Positions 24,260 to 32,259 of a stretch of 64,000 nucleotides of DNA are shown piece by piece; within the stretch, counting starts at the first letter, position 1, and each line of letters opens with the position of its first letter. The position numbers were made by a program, and so were the translations under genes. The stretch is taken from the NCBI RefSeq assembly GCF_900105055.1, contig NZ_FNTA01000004.1, positions 5,735,501 to 5,799,500 of the forward strand. Direction: 5' to 3'. The stretch comes from Amycolatopsis lurida (GTDB lineage Bacteria > Actinomycetota > Actinomycetes > Mycobacteriales > Pseudonocardiaceae). The notes under the pieces were generated by a model, which was not told where the DNA came from, did not search any database, and saw nothing but the letters and a program-made list of their open reading frames with translations.

Positions 24260-25699
24260 CTGGTCGGTGGGCGGCGAGGGAGGGGGCCGGTCCACGTCTT
24301 GGGCGAAGCGCACCTGGTTACGGCCGTTCTCCTTGGCCACGTAGACGGCGGCGTCGGAGGCGTGCAGAAGTTCCTCCAGGGATTCACCGTGACGGGGGAA
24401 CAACGCCGCGCCGATCGAGGTGGTGCGGCCCGAGATGGTCACCCGGCTGCCCCTTTTGTCGGTAGTCACTATATGCAGTTCGGCGATAGCACTGCGCACT
24501 CGCTCGGCGGCGAGTTTGGCCGCCGTTTCGTCGATATCCGGCAGGAGTACGAGGAATTCTTCGCCGCCGAACCGGCCGATGACGTCGGCGGGCCGGGTGA
24601 CCTCGTCCAATTTCCGCGCCACATCGCGGAGCACGTCGTCGCCCGCCGGATGTCCATATGTGTCGTTAATCCACTTGAAGTGATCGAGATCAATCATCAG
24701 AAGGGCCAGGTTGTCGTCCGATCGGGCAGTCCTGCCGAGCGCCCGATCGGCCGACTCCGACCATCCGCGCATGTTGAGAACACCGGTTTTCGGGTCCGTC
24801 CGCGCGTCGTTTTGCAGTTGGTCGATCTCGGCGAGGCGATTGAACACCACCGTCACCACGGCCATCACGATCACCATCGGTGGCATGATCAACAGCAGCA
24901 CCGCGGTGACCGCGCCGAGGCCGATCGTGATGGCCTCCAGCAGGTTGTCCGCCGTATTGCCGAGCACGGTGGAGATCGACGGCCGCTTCGGCGAGCCGAG
25001 CGCGAGGATGCCGCCGATGTAGGCGATCTGCACCGCCTCGAAGACCATTCCGGTGACGATCAGGACGCCGAACTCGCCGAGGGTGTCCCAGCCGGAGATC
25101 CGCCCCCATTCATGCGGCCCGAACGCGGCGAAGGTGAGCGACGCCAGCGTCACCGAAACGCCGTGGGTGACCGACGAGAACACGAAGTTGTGCGCGGGAC
25201 GGCGGGCGATGAACCAATGCTGGATCCGGACGATCGCGATGATGGAAAGCGTGAGCGAAAGCGGCAGGATCACCGCGGCGGGAAATGTCCACACCGCGGT
25301 GAGGTCGATGAGGACGGTATGGCTTCGATCGCGCCGCCTTTCCTCTTGCCGCTGGGTGAGCTGAATATGTGCCGTGGCGCCGACCGCGAGAATGGCGAAA
25401 CGGACCCAGTCCGTTCTTCCCGGATTCGCGGAATTCATCGTCGCGACGACCATGATCGCGATTCCGACGGCCTCCATCGCGAAAAGGAACGCGATGAATC
25501 GCTTCGGCCGCTGCCACAGCGCCCACGCCCTGGGATCGTAGGGATGACGTTCCGGTGGTGCGGCCTGGTCACCTTCCGGACTCGCCTGCCCGCGTTCGGT
25601 CACCGGTACACCGCTCTGGGCGGCGGGTGTCGCCGTCGCGTCGTCAAGGTCGCCGGTGCCGTCACCGTGCTGGCGGCGGTCACCGGTCTCGGCTGGCAA
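24254..25699 (-). CDS. Membrane diguanylate cyclase
   Basis: A 481-residue protein that makes cyclic di-GMP. About seven membrane helices span residues 65-290. The C-terminal GGDEF domain (about 310-470) has an intact GGEEF active site in IGRFGGEEFLVLLPD, the substrate-binding LMIDLDHFKWINDTYGH, and an RPAD inhibitory site five residues before GGEEF, so product feedback is expected. No EAL domain is present. Start TTG at 25699 is supported by an AGAGGT site and by the N-terminal length; an internal GTG is an alternative. In actinomycetes c-di-GMP acts through BldD in development. Confidence 0.9.
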   Translation of the reverse strand: MPAETGDRRQHGDGTGDLDDATATPAAQSGVPVTERGQASPEGDQAAPPERHPYDPRAWALWQRPKRFIAFLFAMEAVGIAIMVVATMNSANPGRTDWVRFAILAVGATAHIQLTQRQEERRRDRSHTVLIDLTAVWTFPAAVILPLSLTLSIIAIVRIQHWFIARRPAHNFVFSSVTHGVSVTLASLTFAAFGPHEWGRISGWDTLGEFGVLIVTGMVFEAVQIAYIGGILALGSPKRPSISTVLGNTADNLLEAITIGLGAVTAVLLLIMPPMVIVMAVVTVVFNRLAEIDQLQNDARTDPKTGVLNMRGWSESADRALGRTARSDDNLALLMIDLDHFKWINDTYGHPAGDDVLRDVARKLDEVTRPADVIGRFGGEEFLVLLPDIDETAAKLAAERVRSAIAELHIVTTDKRGSRVTISGRTTSIGAALFPRHGESLEELLHASDAAVYVAKENGRNQVRFAQDVDRPPPSPPTDQG

Positions 25700-25852
25700 T
25701 TGCTACCTCTTTTCCGCGCGGACGGCACGGCTGAGTAATCTCACCGGTACCGACTGATACACCGTTCGTATTCCACGGCCGGTATCATCCCATCGCATCG
25801 GTTGTCCGACACAGGCAAGGGTGCCCGCGAACACGGACCGGAGGTGGCAATC

Positions 25853-25870
25853 GTGTCCCGTGATTTCTGA
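25853..25870 (+). CDS. Mini-ORF 1 encoding MSRDF
   Basis: GTG start, five codons and TGA, preceded by a GGAGGTG site with about 6 nt spacing. The peptide MSRDF is nearly repeated by three further mini-ORFs in the next 200 bp. Too short for standard gene finding; the case rests on repetition plus synonymous codon differences. Confidence 0.55.
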   Translation: MSRDF

Positions 25871-25921
25871 TCTTGGCGACTGAATGTTTTTCGAGACGTG
25901 ACGCGGAAGGGGTGACGGATA

Positions 25922-25942
25922 GTGTCCAGTCGTGACTTCTGA
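25922..25942 (+). CDS. Mini-ORF 2 encoding MSSRDF
   Basis: GTG start, six codons and TGA; a GGAAGGGGTGA purine-rich site lies upstream. Same peptide as mini-ORF 3, but with different serine codons (TCC AGT versus TCG AGC), so identity holds at protein rather than DNA level. Confidence 0.55.
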   Translation: MSSRDF

Positions 25943-25995
25943 GCCCGGACAAGGTATTAGTTCGCAGCAACGAGGTGGCCGGGAGGTGTGTGACC

Positions 25996-26016
25996 GTGTC
26001 GAGCCGTGACTTCTGA
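25996..26016 (+). CDS. Mini-ORF 3 encoding MSSRDF
   Basis: GTG start, six codons, TGA; a strong GGGAGGTG site ends about 8 nt upstream. The sequences between mini-ORFs 1-2, 2-3 and 3-4 (52, 53 and 36 nt) are otherwise unlike each other. Confidence 0.55.
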   Translation: MSSRDF

Positions 26017-26052
26017 TCCGAAGCCGTTTCTTTTCACTGAGGTGCCGAAGCA

Positions 26053-26133
26053 GTGTCGTGTCGAGATTTCCGAGTACGAACCCGCCGGGCGGCCGTGCCG
26101 CCCCAGGGGTCGTCCAGTGTGGATTCCTCATGA
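26053..26133 (+). CDS. Mini-ORF 4, extended copy starting MSCRDF
   Basis: GTG start with a GAGGTG site upstream. The first six residues are MSCRDF; where the other copies have TGA, this one has CGA, so translation would run on to a 26-residue Arg/Pro/Ser-rich product ending over the 3' end of the convergent MFS gene. It may be a decayed copy with a lost stop or a longer effector peptide. Confidence 0.4.
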   Translation: MSCRDFRVRTRRAAVPPQGSSSVDSS

Positions 26134-27342
26134 CAGCAGCGGTTCCGGGCTGGATCCGTTGATGTGTCCCCAACTGAGTGCGACCAGGACGGCCAGCAGC
26201 AGGCCGACCACACCGGCCAGCGCGATGGCCGAGGTCGCCGACCCGAGCCGGTCGGCGGCGAGCCCGCCGAGTCCCGCCCCTACTCCCTGAGCCACCCGCA
26301 ACCCCGTGCGGTACACCCCACCCGCACCGCCCCTGAGTTCGTTCGGGACCCACGTGATGAACGTGGCGCTCACCGTGATCAGGTACGCCCCCGCGGCACC
26401 CGCCGCCGCCAGCAGGAGCAACGCCGGGATGAGCCCGGGTTGGAGCGCGAAGGCGATCAGAGCGACCATCGGTAGTGCCGCCAGCACGCCGAGCAGCTTC
26501 CGCCGTTGTTCCGCCGAGACGAACCGGGACAGCAGGAACGCCCCGATGACGAACCCCAGCGGATCGGCGGCCAGCAGCCAGCCGACGGCCTGTTTTCCCA
26601 CGCCCATCTCCGCGGCTAGCGGTGCGGCGAGCCCCTCGGGGACGACGGCCAGGCCCACCAGCCACGAGAACCAGACCAGCACCCGCAGGTGACGGTTGCC
26701 GAAAACCTGCTTCACCGCGCCGAACCAGCTGCCGTTGCCGTCGGACGCCGCCGCCCGCCGGGAGACCGAGAAGCGGACCACGGCCGCGCTCAGCAGGAAC
26801 GTCGCGGCGTCCAGTGCCAGAGCCCAGCTCGCCCCGACCTGCGACACCAGCAGACCGCCGCCCGCCAGGCCGAGCAGCATGGCGGTGTTCGTCGAGATGC
26901 CCCTGATGTCCTGGCTTTTGAGATAGAGGTCGTCGTCGGTGAACACCTCACGGGTCAGCGCGTTCTGCGCCGCGTTGCCGGGTGCGTTCACGAGCCGTGC
27001 CAGCACCACGAGCCCGCACAACAGGGCGAGCGGGGTGCCGGGGATCGCCATGATCGCGATCAGCACGCCTTGGATCAGGGACGAGACGACGAGGACGGTG
27101 CGCCTCGGGTATCGGTCGGCCAGCTGGGAGAGGCCGAGACCGCCGGCCAGCGCGGGCAGGAAGGTCAGGGAGTAGACCACCGCGGAAAGCAGCGCGGAGC
27201 CTGTCCGGTCGTAAACGAGGATCGCCAGCGCGACGATGGTGAGCTGGTCCCCGATGAGGGACTGCACCTCGGCGAGCCAGAGTGCGCGGAACTCGCGGTT
27301 CGCCAGGGCGGCGGTCATCCGCGGCGCCGCGTTCGTCTTCAC
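26128..27342 (-). CDS. MFS transporter
   Basis: A 404-residue protein with about twelve membrane helices. The loop after helix 2 has SQLADRYPRRTVLV, the MFS motif A region, and the pattern ARLVNAPGNAAQNAL is typical of the DHA-type/enterobactin exporter-like group (MFS_3). No substrate can be named. GTG at 27342 has a GGGGGAGGTGG site. It is divergent from the SDR gene with a 372-bp intergenic region and convergent with the mini-ORF transcript. Confidence 0.9.
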   Translation of the reverse strand: MKTNAAPRMTAALANREFRALWLAEVQSLIGDQLTIVALAILVYDRTGSALLSAVVYSLTFLPALAGGLGLSQLADRYPRRTVLVVSSLIQGVLIAIMAIPGTPLALLCGLVVLARLVNAPGNAAQNALTREVFTDDDLYLKSQDIRGISTNTAMLLGLAGGGLLVSQVGASWALALDAATFLLSAAVVRFSVSRRAAASDGNGSWFGAVKQVFGNRHLRVLVWFSWLVGLAVVPEGLAAPLAAEMGVGKQAVGWLLAADPLGFVIGAFLLSRFVSAEQRRKLLGVLAALPMVALIAFALQPGLIPALLLLAAAGAAGAYLITVSATFITWVPNELRGGAGGVYRTGLRVAQGVGAGLGGLAADRLGSATSAIALAGVVGLLLAVLVALSWGHINGSSPEPLLS

Positions 27343-27714
27343 TGCGTGACCACCTCCCCCCGATCGGGTGAACTTCCGTCCCTCGCATTCTTGCCTGCCG
27401 TGTTACGCGGTCGACGAGGGAGTCACGGTTGTCGTCCCGCCGGACAACGTTCAGTATGCCTCCGGCTACAGGGAGACGAACAGAAGACGGAGGAATCCTT
27501 CGCCTGTTGAGCTGATCGGGTTACGCCGTCTGACCGGTGGGTGACATCGGCCTGACTCGCCCGCGGGTATCTGCGCGCCGATCGCCCCGCCCTCGCTCGG
27601 CGCAGCCGGGCCGCCGTTCGCCGCCGCATGCGCTCCGGTTGGGCCGAATGGGCCAACACTGAGTAGAGACCGGTCTGGAGGTGGAGGCCGGCTTGGGTCA
27701 AAGGGGTGAAGGCG
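27343..27714. promoter_or_regulatory. Divergent intergenic region with GTTGG/CCAAC palindrome
   Basis: 372 bp without a convincing gene between the MFS and SDR starts. At 27638-27657 lies an imperfect palindrome (GTTGGGCC, GAAT, GGGCCAAC). Its first 15 bases are identical to 20029-20043 upstream of the HTH gene, hinting at a shared regulator or a small dispersed motif. Confidence 0.4.
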
Positions 27715-28608
27715 ATGAACGGTTTGCTCGACGACAAGGCCGTCGTCGTGACCGGGGCGGGACGGGGCCTCGGCGAGGCGTTCGCGGTGCACGTCGCGAG
27801 GGCGGGCGGGGCCGTCGTGGTCAACGACATCGACGCCGAACTGGCCGAACGGACGACGGAGAACATCCGCCGGTTCGGCGGGAGGGCGGTCGCCAGCGGG
27901 CACAGCGTCGCGGATCCGGAGCAGGCACAGGAGATCGTCGACCTGTGCCTCACCGAGTTCGGCGCGATCGACGGGCTGGTCAACAACGCGGGCCTGAACT
28001 ACGAGGCGCTGCCGTGGGAGGACGACGTCGAACAGGCCCGCGAACTGGTCGAGGTGAACGTCCTCGGCGTCATGTACACCGGGCTCGCCGCGATCAAGGC
28101 GATGGTGGCGCGGGGCAAGCCGGGCTCGATCGTCAACATCTCGTCGGGGGCGTCGCTCGGGCAGCGCAAGCTCGGCGTGTACGCCGCCAGCAAGGGCGCC
28201 GTCGCTTCGCTGACCTACTCGTGGGCGCTCGACCTGGAGGAGAGCGGGATCCGGGTGAACGCGGTCTGCCCGCTCGCGCACACCCGGATGGTGTGGAAAT
28301 CCGAACGGTCGCTGCGGGCCTGCCCACCGGACCGGACGCCGTCGCGGATCGCGCCCGTCGTGCTCTTCCTGCTCGGCTCCGGATCCGACGGCATCACCGG
28401 GCAGATGATCCGCTGCAACGGGCCGCAGCTGCACGTCATGGGGCAGCCGTTCCTCAAGCAGCCCATCCTCGAGCGGCCGGTGTGGGACACCGAGACCGTG
28501 CAGCGCGCCTTCGACGAGGTCTTCAGCGCGCACCTGGAGAACTACGGCCTCGAAAAGCGTGTCCCGCCGCGGCTGCGCAAATGGACCGAGTCGACCCGGA
28601 CCGCGTGA
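27715..28608 (+). CDS. Short-chain dehydrogenase/reductase
   Basis: A 297-residue classical SDR. It has the cofactor motif TGAGRGLG, an Asp after the second strand (NDID, favouring NAD), NNAG, the serine in NISSGASLGQ and YAASK with catalytic Tyr and Lys, then RVNAVCPLA. The C-terminal extension (about residues 235-297, QLHVMGQPFLKQPILERPVW) is longer than usual and resembles the multifunctional steroid-type or acyl-group SDRs of mycobacteria. ATG at 27715 is chosen over the GTG at 27706 because AAGGGG then lies at normal distance. Substrate unknown. Confidence 0.88.
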   Translation: MNGLLDDKAVVVTGAGRGLGEAFAVHVARAGGAVVVNDIDAELAERTTENIRRFGGRAVASGHSVADPEQAQEIVDLCLTEFGAIDGLVNNAGLNYEALPWEDDVEQARELVEVNVLGVMYTGLAAIKAMVARGKPGSIVNISSGASLGQRKLGVYAASKGAVASLTYSWALDLEESGIRVNAVCPLAHTRMVWKSERSLRACPPDRTPSRIAPVVLFLLGSGSDGITGQMIRCNGPQLHVMGQPFLKQPILERPVWDTETVQRAFDEVFSAHLENYGLEKRVPPRLRKWTESTRTA

Positions 28609-28610
28609 CC

Positions 28611-28733
28611 AGCTGGACGACACGCGTGACCAGCGGGACGACACGCGTGCTCAGACGGACGACACGGCCGTGCCGTCCGTCCAGTCACGCGTGTCGTCCA
28701 TGCAGTCACGCGTGTCGTCCGTCTGAGCACGCG
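28611..28733. repeat. Nested inverted repeat, terminator candidate
   Basis: Arms at 28644-28666 and 28711-28733 pair perfectly over 23 bp (containing CTCAGACGGACGACACG). Inside and before them the short unit GACGACACGCGTGA occurs several times in both directions, so alternative stems can form. It lies between the SDR and the convergent isomerase-family gene. A related GGACGACACG stem occurs at 48237-48283. Confidence 0.75.
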
Positions 28734-28754
28734 AGCCGGCCGCTGACTTGAGAG

Positions 28755-29411
28755 TCAGCCGATCACGAACGGCAGCTTCGCGGCCAAGTCGCCGAGTTCG
28801 GCCTTCTCCGCGTCCGTCGGCTGACGGCGGCCGGTGCCGACCAGCAGCGCGTCCGTGTCGGAGAACGACGCCGGGAACGTTTCGCCGGTGCGCTGCTCCA
28901 GGATCTGCCGCGTCCTGGCGAGGCTGTCGGCGGCGGGGCCGTCGAGGTGCGGGAGATACGCGACCAGGTCGAGGTGGTGCAGCGTCCACTCCAGGACGTA
29001 CGCGGAGAGGAAGTCGCCGGCGGTCAGGACGATGTCGCGGGTGGCGACCCGCGTCGCCGGGTCGGCGAGGCCGGCGGCCCGGCCCGCGGCGGAGCCGACG
29101 TCGTCGAGGTGGAACTTGAGCAGCCGCGGCTCCTGATAGGCGGCGGCGAGGCGCACGATCAGCGCGTCGAGGTCGTCCTCGCCGGTGGGCGGCTTGTCGG
29201 CGAGCTCCCAGTAGGTGACCGCGTCACGCGTGGGTTCCGTCTCGGCGGGAGTGGCGAGGGTGATCAGGACGTCCTGGGCGTCGATCACCAGGTGACACAC
29301 CAGGTCCCGCACCAGCCAGCCGGCGCAGCCGGACGGCTTGGCGAAGTCTTCGTCGGGGGTTTCGGCGACGGCGGCGAGGAGCGCCGCCCAAGAGCGGGAG
29401 AAGAGATCCAC
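28755..29411 (-). CDS. Maleylpyruvate isomerase family mycothiol-dependent enzyme
   Basis: A 218-residue protein of the MDMPI_N/DinB-like group (TIGR03083 type). The pattern GWLVRDLVCHLVIDAQDVLI with a conserved His, and a later WTLHHLDLVAYLP with two His, fit the three-histidine metal site of mycothiol-dependent enzymes. The C-terminus (QPTDAEKAELGDLAAKLPFV) is typical. It would use mycothiol as a thiol cofactor in the cytoplasm; the substrate is unknown since most members have no gentisate neighbours. GTG start at 29411 has a weak ribosome binding site. Confidence 0.85.
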   Translation of the reverse strand: MDLFSRSWAALLAAVAETPDEDFAKPSGCAGWLVRDLVCHLVIDAQDVLITLATPAETEPTRDAVTYWELADKPPTGEDDLDALIVRLAAAYQEPRLLKFHLDDVGSAAGRAAGLADPATRVATRDIVLTAGDFLSAYVLEWTLHHLDLVAYLPHLDGPAADSLARTRQILEQRTGETFPASFSDTDALLVGTGRRQPTDAEKAELGDLAAKLPFVIG

Positions 29412-29460
29412 GGCGGCAAGTTAACAGCGGTCGCTTCCCGCTCGCGACTCCTTTCGTCCC

Positions 29461-29590
29461 GTGCTCGAAGACGTAACTCGCGTGCTTGAAGGCGTAACTC
29501 GCGTGCTTGAAGGCGTAACTCGCGTGATTGGAGACGGAACTCGCGAGTTACGCCTCCAGACACGCGAGTTACGCCTCCCATCACGGGTGT
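29461..29590. repeat. 21-bp tandem repeats forming a large hairpin
   Basis: Four tandem 21-bp units of the type GAAGGCGTAACTCGCGTG run forward (29461-29540), followed by two inverted units with CGCGAGTTACGCCTCC and a decayed third. The array can fold as one long or several alternative stems. It lies after the acyl-CoA ligase stop and before the isomerase-family gene, both on the minus strand. Confidence 0.8.
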
Positions 29591-29596
29591 TACGGC

Positions 29597-31462
29597 TCAG
29601 GAACCGGCGGCGGGGGCGGGTTCCGGAGCGGAGGCCGCGTACAGATCCGCGATCGTCGGCGCGTAGCGGTCGTTGATGACCCGCCGCTTCAGCTTCAGGG
29701 TCGGGGTCACCTCGCCGGTTTCCGGCGTCCACGCCTTGGGGATCACGTGGTACCGCTTGATCTGCTCGATCCTGGCCAGCCGCGCGTTCGCCGCCTCGAC
29801 GGCCTTGTCGATCTCCGCGCGGACCTCCGCGTTGTCGGCGAGCGATTCGCCTTCCGCCAGCTGGATGCCGTTCGCGGTCGCCCAGCCCGGCGCGATCTCG
29901 TCGTCGACGACGATGAGCGCCGTGACGTACGGCCGTTTCTCGCCGATCGCGACGGCCTGCCCGATCAGCGGGTGTTCCTTGAGGAGACCTTCGATCTTCG
30001 TCGGGGCGATGTTCTTGCCGCTCGAAGTGATGATCAGTTCCTTCTTGCGGTCGGTGATCGTGACGAAACCGCGTTCGTCGACGGTCCCGATGTCGCCGGT
30101 GGCGAGCCAGCCGTCGGCGTCGACGTCCGGTTCGATCGTGCCGTCCGCCTGCAGGTAACCGAGGAACACGATCGCGCCGCGGACGAGGAGTTCGCCGTCC
30201 TCGGCGACCTTCACCTCGATGCCCTCCAGCGGGCGGCCGACCGAACCGGCCTTGAACGCCGACGGTGAGTTCGAGGTGACCGCGCCGGTGGTCTCGGACA
30301 GTCCCCAGACCTCCTGGATCTCGACCCCGAGCCCGGCGATGAAGTACAGGACCTCCACCGGCAGCGCGGCGGCACCGCTGGAGGCGACCTCGATCTGGTC
30401 GAGGCCCAGCATCGCCCGCACCGGCGCGAGCGCGGCCGCGTCGGTCTGGGCGATCTTCTCGGCGAGTTCCGGCGGCACCTCCTTGCCGTCACTGCGCAGT
30501 TTGTAGCCCTGTTGCAGCAGTTCGTTCGCGGCGATCAGGCCGTTCCGCTTCTCTTCAGGCAGCGAGCCGAGCAGGTTTTTGAGGCCTGCCGCCATCTTTT
30601 CCCACACCCGCGGTACGCCGAAGAAACTCTTCGGGTGCACCTGGCCGAGCGCGCCGACGACGCCGGTCGGGTCGGCGACGGTGTGCACGTGCCCGGCCCA
30701 CACGATCGGCATGTAGATCGACAGCTCGCGTTCGGCGATGTGCGCGAGCGGCAGGTACGCGATGTTCGTGGCGTGCATCGGGGAGTCGTGCAGCCTCTGC
30801 ACGGCGACGGCCTGGTAGATCGCGTTGCGGTGCGAGAGCACGACACCCTTGGGGTCGCCGGTGGTGCCGGAGGTGTAGATCATCGACAGCGGGTCGTCCG
30901 GAGTGATCGCGGACCACGCTGTCTCGAACGCCTGCGGGTCGGCGGCGTGTGCCTCCGCGCCCGCCGCGCGCAGCTCGGCGAACGACAGGAACCGCTTGTC
31001 GTCCGGCGGGACCACGGACGCGTCGAGCAGGACGACGTGCCGCAGCGCGGGCAGGTCGTCGAGGACCTGCGACCAGCGGCCGAGTTCGTCGGCTCCGGCG
31101 AGGACGACGACGCCGGCGGCGCTGTGCCGGGCGACGAACCCGATCTGCTCCGGGCTGAGCGTCGCGTACGCGGTGCAGGGGATCGCGCCGAGATGGGCCG
31201 CGGCGAGATCGGCGATCAGGTGGTCCGGACTGCTCGGCGCCATGATCAGCATCCGGTCGCGGACGCCGAGCCCGAGGCCGGCGAGTCCTCGGGAAACCTC
31301 CGCGATGGAGGTGCGGAATTCGGCCCAGTTCAGGGTCGGCTTGCCCTCGATGTCGAGTGACGTGACCGCCGGCAGGTCACCGAACTCCTGAGCGTTGCGG
31401 TGAAGCAGGGCGGGGATGGTCTGGCCTTCGATCTGCTCGGCGACGGTCGGCTGGGTGGTCAA
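29597..31462 (-). CDS. Long-chain acyl-CoA ligase
   Basis: A 621-residue AMP-forming ligase of the FadD15/FAA1 type. It has the P-loop-like YTSGTTGDPKGVVLSH, the EVWGLSETTGAVTSN motif, the TGDIGTVDERGFVTITDRKK hinge region and a C-terminal catalytic lysine region (TPTLKLKRRVI). It activates fatty acids as acyl-AMP then acyl-CoA in the cytoplasm. TTG at 31462 is chosen because an exact AGGAGG sits 6 nt upstream; a GTG at 31495 would lengthen it by 11 residues. It is divergent from the TenA-like/kynureninase pair, across a region with a perfect palindrome. Confidence 0.93.
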   Translation of the reverse strand: MTTQPTVAEQIEGQTIPALLHRNAQEFGDLPAVTSLDIEGKPTLNWAEFRTSIAEVSRGLAGLGLGVRDRMLIMAPSSPDHLIADLAAAHLGAIPCTAYATLSPEQIGFVARHSAAGVVVLAGADELGRWSQVLDDLPALRHVVLLDASVVPPDDKRFLSFAELRAAGAEAHAADPQAFETAWSAITPDDPLSMIYTSGTTGDPKGVVLSHRNAIYQAVAVQRLHDSPMHATNIAYLPLAHIAERELSIYMPIVWAGHVHTVADPTGVVGALGQVHPKSFFGVPRVWEKMAAGLKNLLGSLPEEKRNGLIAANELLQQGYKLRSDGKEVPPELAEKIAQTDAAALAPVRAMLGLDQIEVASSGAAALPVEVLYFIAGLGVEIQEVWGLSETTGAVTSNSPSAFKAGSVGRPLEGIEVKVAEDGELLVRGAIVFLGYLQADGTIEPDVDADGWLATGDIGTVDERGFVTITDRKKELIITSSGKNIAPTKIEGLLKEHPLIGQAVAIGEKRPYVTALIVVDDEIAPGWATANGIQLAEGESLADNAEVRAEIDKAVEAANARLARIEQIKRYHVIPKAWTPETGEVTPTLKLKRRVINDRYAPTIADLYAASAPEPAPAAGS

Positions 31463-31480
31463 CGCTGGCCTCCTCGATGC

Positions 31481-31494
31481 TGCCTGATCAGGCA
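31481..31494. promoter_or_regulatory. Perfect 14-bp palindrome TGCCTGATCAGGCA
   Basis: Lies 19 bp upstream of the acyl-CoA ligase TTG start and 118 bp upstream of the divergent TenA-like gene, a fitting place for a shared operator. The regulator is not encoded in the immediate neighbourhood. Palindromes of this size occur by chance only rarely at such a site, but the DNA context is GC-rich. Confidence 0.5.
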
Positions 31495-31611
31495 CACTGT
31501 AAGGGCTGTCGGCAGTGCTGGATAGAGAATCGCGGCCACGGTCGTGCTCCGCGAAATGTCCACCTTTTCCGTTTTCACCGCGTCAGTCCCGAACAACGAG
31601 GAGCCTCGACG

Positions 31612-32259
31612 ATGACCGGTTCGGCACGCGAGTTGATCGACGCGGTCCAGGCGGAACTCGCGCCCCGCGACGGCGAGAACAGGCTCGTCCCGGCGGTCGA
31701 GGCGGGCGAGGCGCCGCGCGAGGTCTTCGCCGCGATCGCCGCGGAGGAGTACCGGATCGTCCGCAGCGACTGGCGCAGTTTCCTCCATCTCGCGTCGCGT
31801 TCGCGGGAGCCGCGGGCACGGGAGTTCTTCACGGCCTTGGCTTCGGGTGAAGGGCTGGCGCTCGGCAAGCTGGCGGCGCTCGCCGAAGAGCCGCCCGGCT
31901 TCGAGCCCCGCGCGGGATGCCAGGCGTACCCGGCGTTCGTCGCCTGGCTCGCGCTCAACGGCGAGCCGGCGGACGTCATCGTGGCGATCGTCGCCAACTT
32001 CGCCGCCTTCGGCCGGTACTGCGCCGCGATCGCCACCGCGATGCGCGAGCGATACGGCTTCGACGACGAGGCCTGTGCCTTCTTCGACTTCTTCGGCGCG
32101 CCGTCGCCGGAGCTCGAGGCGTTGGCCGTCCAGGCCGTGCAGGCCGCGCTCGACGCCGGCGATCTGTCCGAAAAGGACGCTCGGACCCACGCGCGGTTGT
32201 TCCAGGCGTACGAGCTGGACTTCTGGAACACTCTCGCCGACGATGGTCGCCGTGACTGA
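31612..32259 (+). CDS. TenA/PqqC-like protein
   Basis: A 215-residue all-helical protein of the TenA/heme-oxygenase-like fold. Recognisable parts are EVFAAIAAEEYRIVRSDWRS, the central ANFAAFGRYCAAIATAMRER and the C-terminal LFQAYELDFWNTLAD, whose Glu matches the conserved TenA glutamate. It lacks the His/Glu set expected of heme-oxygenase-like diiron oxidases. ATG at 31612 has a GAGGAG site. It overlaps kynureninase by 17 bp, so the two are coupled. The family hydrolyses thiamine parts in some bacteria, but linkage to kynureninase points to a different, perhaps tryptophan-related, role. Confidence 0.82.
   Translation: MTGSARELIDAVQAELAPRDGENRLVPAVEAGEAPREVFAAIAAEEYRIVRSDWRSFLHLASRSREPRAREFFTALASGEGLALGKLAALAEEPPGFEPRAGCQAYPAFVAWLALNGEPADVIVAIVANFAAFGRYCAAIATAMRERYGFDDEACAFFDFFGAPSPELEALAVQAVQAALDAGDLSEKDARTHARLFQAYELDFWNTLADDGRRD

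Noticed and set aside
24299-25738. 479-residue open frame antisense to the diguanylate cyclase
   Set aside because: Shadow of a clear GGDEF gene; no domain.
31612-32259. Heme-oxygenase-like diiron oxygenase
   Set aside because: The expected set of metal-binding His/Glu residues is not seen; TenA-like features fit better.
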